From an uncultured Eubacterium sp. (GTDB lineage Bacteria > Bacillota > Clostridia > Lachnospirales > Lachnospiraceae): a stretch of 8,772 nt of DNA. The number at the start of each line of letters is the position of its first letter. Positions within the stretch are counted from its first letter, which is position 1. The translations under genes and the position numbers were made by a program. The notes under the pieces were generated by a model, which worked only from the letters and a program-made list of their open reading frames with translations, ran no database searches and was not told the origin of the DNA. The stretch spans positions 1 through 8,772 of the forward strand of contig URYE01000089.1 in assembly GCA_900551945.1 (NCBI GenBank), read 5' to 3'. Positions 7,080 through 8,772 of this stretch are shown piece by piece.

Positions 7080-8012
7080 TTAAAATTCAAAAAGTGATGT
7101 TGAAAGATATCTTTCACCTGTGTCTGGTAACAAGACAACTATGTTCTTACCCTTATTTTCTGGTCTTTGTGCTACCTTAAATGCTGCACTTATTACAGCT
7201 CCCGATGATATTCCAACAAGTAAACCGTCTGTTGCTGCTACTTTTCTTGTAGCGTCAAAGGCTTCTTCATTTTCAATAGTTATAATCTCATCTACAACTC
7301 TTATATCCATAACCTTTGGAATAAAGCCTGCACCAATTCCTTGAATTTTGTGTGGCCCAGGCTTTCCACCAGATAATACTGCTGAAGAAGCAGGCTCAAC
7401 AGCAATAACTTGTACATTAATGTTATTAGCTTTAAGTCCCCTTGCTGTACCTGTAATTGTTCCGCCTGTTCCTACAGACGCAATAAATATATCAACATTA
7501 CCATCAAGGTCTTTTATTATTTCTTTTGCTGTTGTTACTTCGTGAATTGCCGGATTAGATGGATTTTCAAACTGCTGTGGGATAAATGCGTTGCCGTATT
7601 CAATCTTTAATTCTTCCGCTTTTGCAATAGCGCCCTTCATGCCGAGTCTGCCTTGTGTAAGTACAACCTTTGCACCAAGCGCAGTTACTATCTTTCTTCT
7701 TTCGACACTCATTGTATCTGGCATTGTAAGAATAAGTTGTAACCCTTTAGAAGCACATACTCCCGCAAGACCAATTCCAGTGTTGCCACTTGTTGGCTCT
7801 ATAATTACTGTTTCTGAGTTAATTGTTCCGTTCTTTATTCCATCTTCAATCATTGCACAAGCAACTCTATCTTTAACACTCCCCAATGGATTAAAATATT
7901 CAAGTTTTGCAATAACGTGAGCTTCAAGTCCCATCTCTTTTTCATAGTTACTAAGTTCAAGTAATGGTGTATGTCCGATAAGCTCTGTTATATGTTTTGC
8001 TACTTTTGCCAT
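7080..8012 (-). CDS. cysK: Cysteine synthase A (O-acetylserine sulfhydrylase)
   Basis: CysK is a PLP enzyme of the cytosol that makes cysteine from O-acetylserine and sulfide, the last step of the pathway encoded here. The 310-residue length is normal for the family. The PLP lysine is K47 in GSVKDR, the substrate-binding loop TSGNTG is at 74-79, the phosphate-binding loop GTGGT at 181-185, and GISSGA lies in the C-terminal third. The C-terminus, GERYLST followed by SLFEF, is also typical. The ATG at 8012 follows GAGG by eight bases. A candidate promoter lies just upstream, so cysK may be the first gene of the main transcript. It is followed after 37 bases by the binding-lipoprotein gene. CysK and CysM are close relatives; overall sequence and length favour CysK. 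Composition is low in GC, like the rest of the central block. Confidence 0.97.
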   Translation of the reverse strand: MAKVAKHITELIGHTPLLELSNYEKEMGLEAHVIAKLEYFNPLGSVKDRVACAMIEDGIKNGTINSETVIIEPTSGNTGIGLAGVCASKGLQLILTMPDTMSVERRKIVTALGAKVVLTQGRLGMKGAIAKAEELKIEYGNAFIPQQFENPSNPAIHEVTTAKEIIKDLDGNVDIFIASVGTGGTITGTARGLKANNINVQVIAVEPASSAVLSGGKPGPHKIQGIGAGFIPKVMDIRVVDEIITIENEEAFDATRKVAATDGLLVGISSGAVISAAFKVAQRPENKGKNIVVLLPDTGERYLSTSLFEF

Positions 8013-8042
8013 ATCTAATACCTCACTTTATAATCTGTTATT

Positions 8043-8071
8043 TAATGGAAATAATTTTCAATATGCCATTA
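8043..8071 (-). promoter_or_regulatory. Candidate operator: inverted repeat at the cysK transcription start
   Basis: Two perfect six-base arms, TAATGG (8071-8066) and CCATTA (8048-8043), are separated by 17 AT-rich bases. The repeat begins at the last base of the proposed -10 element, so it would cover the likely transcription start. That is a typical position for a repressor site, for example an Rrf2-family cysteine regulator such as CymR. I cannot match it to a known consensus, and AT-rich DNA yields such repeats by chance. Confidence 0.3.
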
Positions 8072-8099
8072 TAATATACTACTATTCATACTTTTTCAA
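8071..8099 (-). promoter_or_regulatory. Candidate sigma-A-type promoter for cysK
   Basis: TTGAAA (8099-8094) and TATTAT (8076-8071) are separated by 17 bases, five of six matches each to the -35 and -10 consensus. An alternative -10, TATAAT at 8073-8068, would give a 20-base spacer. The -35 overlaps the TGA stop codon of the upstream frame, and the predicted leader is about 50 bases. It would let cysK and the downstream sulfate genes be transcribed independently of the upstream gene. Central-block DNA is very AT-rich, so the support is moderate. Confidence 0.5.
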
Positions 8100-8772
8100 T
8101 AGGAATTGTTGTATTTAATTAAAAACTTTTCAATTTCTGTATTACTAAGGACTCGATTTTGTGTATAACAAGCCTTAGCAATCTCAGTTAAATACTGCTT
8201 TCTAAGAATGTTATCATGTATTTTTAATTTTGCGTCACGCCTTACATTTTCTAAAAAAATCAATATATTTTCTATATTATCCGGTATAATTTTTTCTATA
8301 TCCTGCTTTAAAAGTGTAGTTACAACAGGGCTTGCACCACCACTTGACACTCCTATACTCAAATTTCCTTTCTGTATAGTTGATGAGAATATAAAATCAC
8401 ATTTATCTTTATCATCTACAGAATTAACTAAAACATTTCTTTCATGGCATAATTTATAAATATATGCGTTTAATTTTTCATCAGACGTTGCTGTTATTAC
8501 ACAAAACTTACCACATATATCATATTCGCTGAAACTTCTATGTATACACTCTATTTGTTCTGGATATTCTTTTGAAAGTGATATAACTTTGTCTGAAAAT
8601 TCCTTTGCTACTACCGTATCAACCGGAAGAACAAGCTTATCGCCTGCTTCATCAATCATTTTCTTTGCATAGTCTATATAATCCGGTTCGAGAAGTGATG
8701 TTCCCGTACCCTTGCCCTGTGCGGCAAAGAATGTATATGCCATACCGCCGCCGATAATGAGCTTATCAACCT
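8096..8772 (-). CDS. Chimeric open frame: phosphoglycerate kinase fragment joined to precorrin-2 dehydrogenase (SirC-like) C-terminal part
   Basis: The frame is open from the window edge to a TGA at 8098-8096 (225 codons seen), so the 5' end is unknown. Residues are numbered from the Met at 8743. From about residue 53 onward it is SirC/Met8/CysG-N-like: [11 protein letters not shown] (82-92), VNSVDD plus CDFIF (106-119) and SSGGASP (133-139), followed by the helical C-terminal domain. SirC oxidises precorrin-2 to sirohydrochlorin with NAD, on the route to siroheme for sulfite reductase, which suits this operon. The SirC N-terminus, which should carry the Rossmann GGG-x-V-A-x-(R/K)K motif, is absent. 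In its place are residues related to phosphoglycerate kinase, joined in frame near residues 49-53. A protein with this join could not bind NAD normally, so it is a broken gene, a recombinant or an assembly artefact. I see no in-frame Met with a ribosome binding site that would restore a full SirC. Confidence 0.75.
   Translation of the reverse strand, partial: VDKLIIGGGMAYTFFAAQGKGTGTSLLEPDYIDYAKKMIDEAGDKLVLPVDTVVAKEFSDKVISLSKEYPEQIECIHRSFSEYDICGKFCVITATSDEKLNAYIYKLCHERNVLVNSVDDKDKCDFIFSSTIQKGNLSIGVSSGGASPVVTTLLKQDIEKIIPDNIENILIFLENVRRDAKLKIHDNILRKQYLTEIAKACYTQNRVLSNTEIEKFLIKYNNSY
8594..8772 (-). pseudogene. pgk: Internal fragment of phosphoglycerate kinase (pgk)
   Basis: The codons from the window edge read [15 protein letters not shown], then [17 protein letters not shown] and [16 protein letters not shown]. 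This matches the middle of bacterial phosphoglycerate kinase (roughly residues 205-265 of about 400), including the well-known [11 protein letters not shown] segment. The glycolytic match stops near 8594, where the SirC-like sequence takes over in the same frame; the remaining third of pgk and its stop codon are missing. Two hand-counted 60-base lines here give roughly 42-53% GC, higher than the following sirC part. Since pgk is usually essential and single-copy, an intact copy should exist elsewhere in a real genome, or the join is artificial. Confidence 0.8.

Noticed and set aside
8013..8095. T-box or SAM riboswitch ahead of cysK
   Set aside because: The gap is too short, and I see no T-box sequence, S-box core or terminator hairpin.
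8744..8752. GGG run in the pgk piece read as the NAD-binding motif of SirC
   Set aside because: IIGGG followed by MAYTF is the phosphoglycerate kinase sequence, lacks the V-A-x-(R/K)K continuation, and its distance to the SirC core is greater than usual, so it is not a Rossmann motif.

Overview
The window shows a sulfate-assimilation and cysteine-synthesis gene cluster. Every supported gene lies on the minus strand, so transcription runs from high to low coordinates. Low GC, strong AGGAGG-type ribosome binding sites, tight spacing, a lipoprotein-type solute-binding protein and the protein sequences point to an anaerobic Clostridia species of Lachnospiraceae type. That assignment is inferred from the sequence alone.

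In transcription order, the right edge (8772 to 8096) holds an open frame made of two unrelated pieces. Its first ~60 codons are an internal piece of phosphoglycerate kinase (pgk), and the rest is the C-terminal two thirds of a SirC/CysG-type precorrin-2 dehydrogenase. An 83-base gap with a candidate promoter and an inverted repeat precedes cysK (cysteine synthase). Next come the sulfate ABC importer genes: a binding lipoprotein (7042-5951), cysT, cysW and cysA. They are followed by aprA and aprB, which overlap by 20 bases and encode a flavoprotein plus ferredoxin-like adenylylsulfate (APS) reductase. cysD and the first 21 codons of cysN (ATP sulfurylase) close the window at its left edge.

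Read as a pathway, the importer brings in sulfate, CysDN activates it to APS, AprBA reduces APS directly to sulfite, and CysK traps sulfide on O-acetylserine. SirC would supply siroheme for a sulfite reductase, which is not in this window. There is no APS kinase and no CysH-type thiol-dependent reductase here. The notable feature is therefore an Apr-type reductase, best known from dissimilatory sulfate reducers, inside what looks like an assimilatory operon.

Base composition is mosaic. The pgk piece and cysD/cysN are clearly richer in GC than everything between them. The right-hand composition break falls at the pgk/sirC junction and the left-hand one near the aprB/cysD boundary. This could be a transferred or recombined block, or, for the right edge, an assembly or amplification chimera. 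Several gene starts were moved inward from the longest open frame because of ribosome binding sites; each case is explained in its entry. No tRNA, rRNA, CRISPR array, insertion sequence or convincing terminator was seen.
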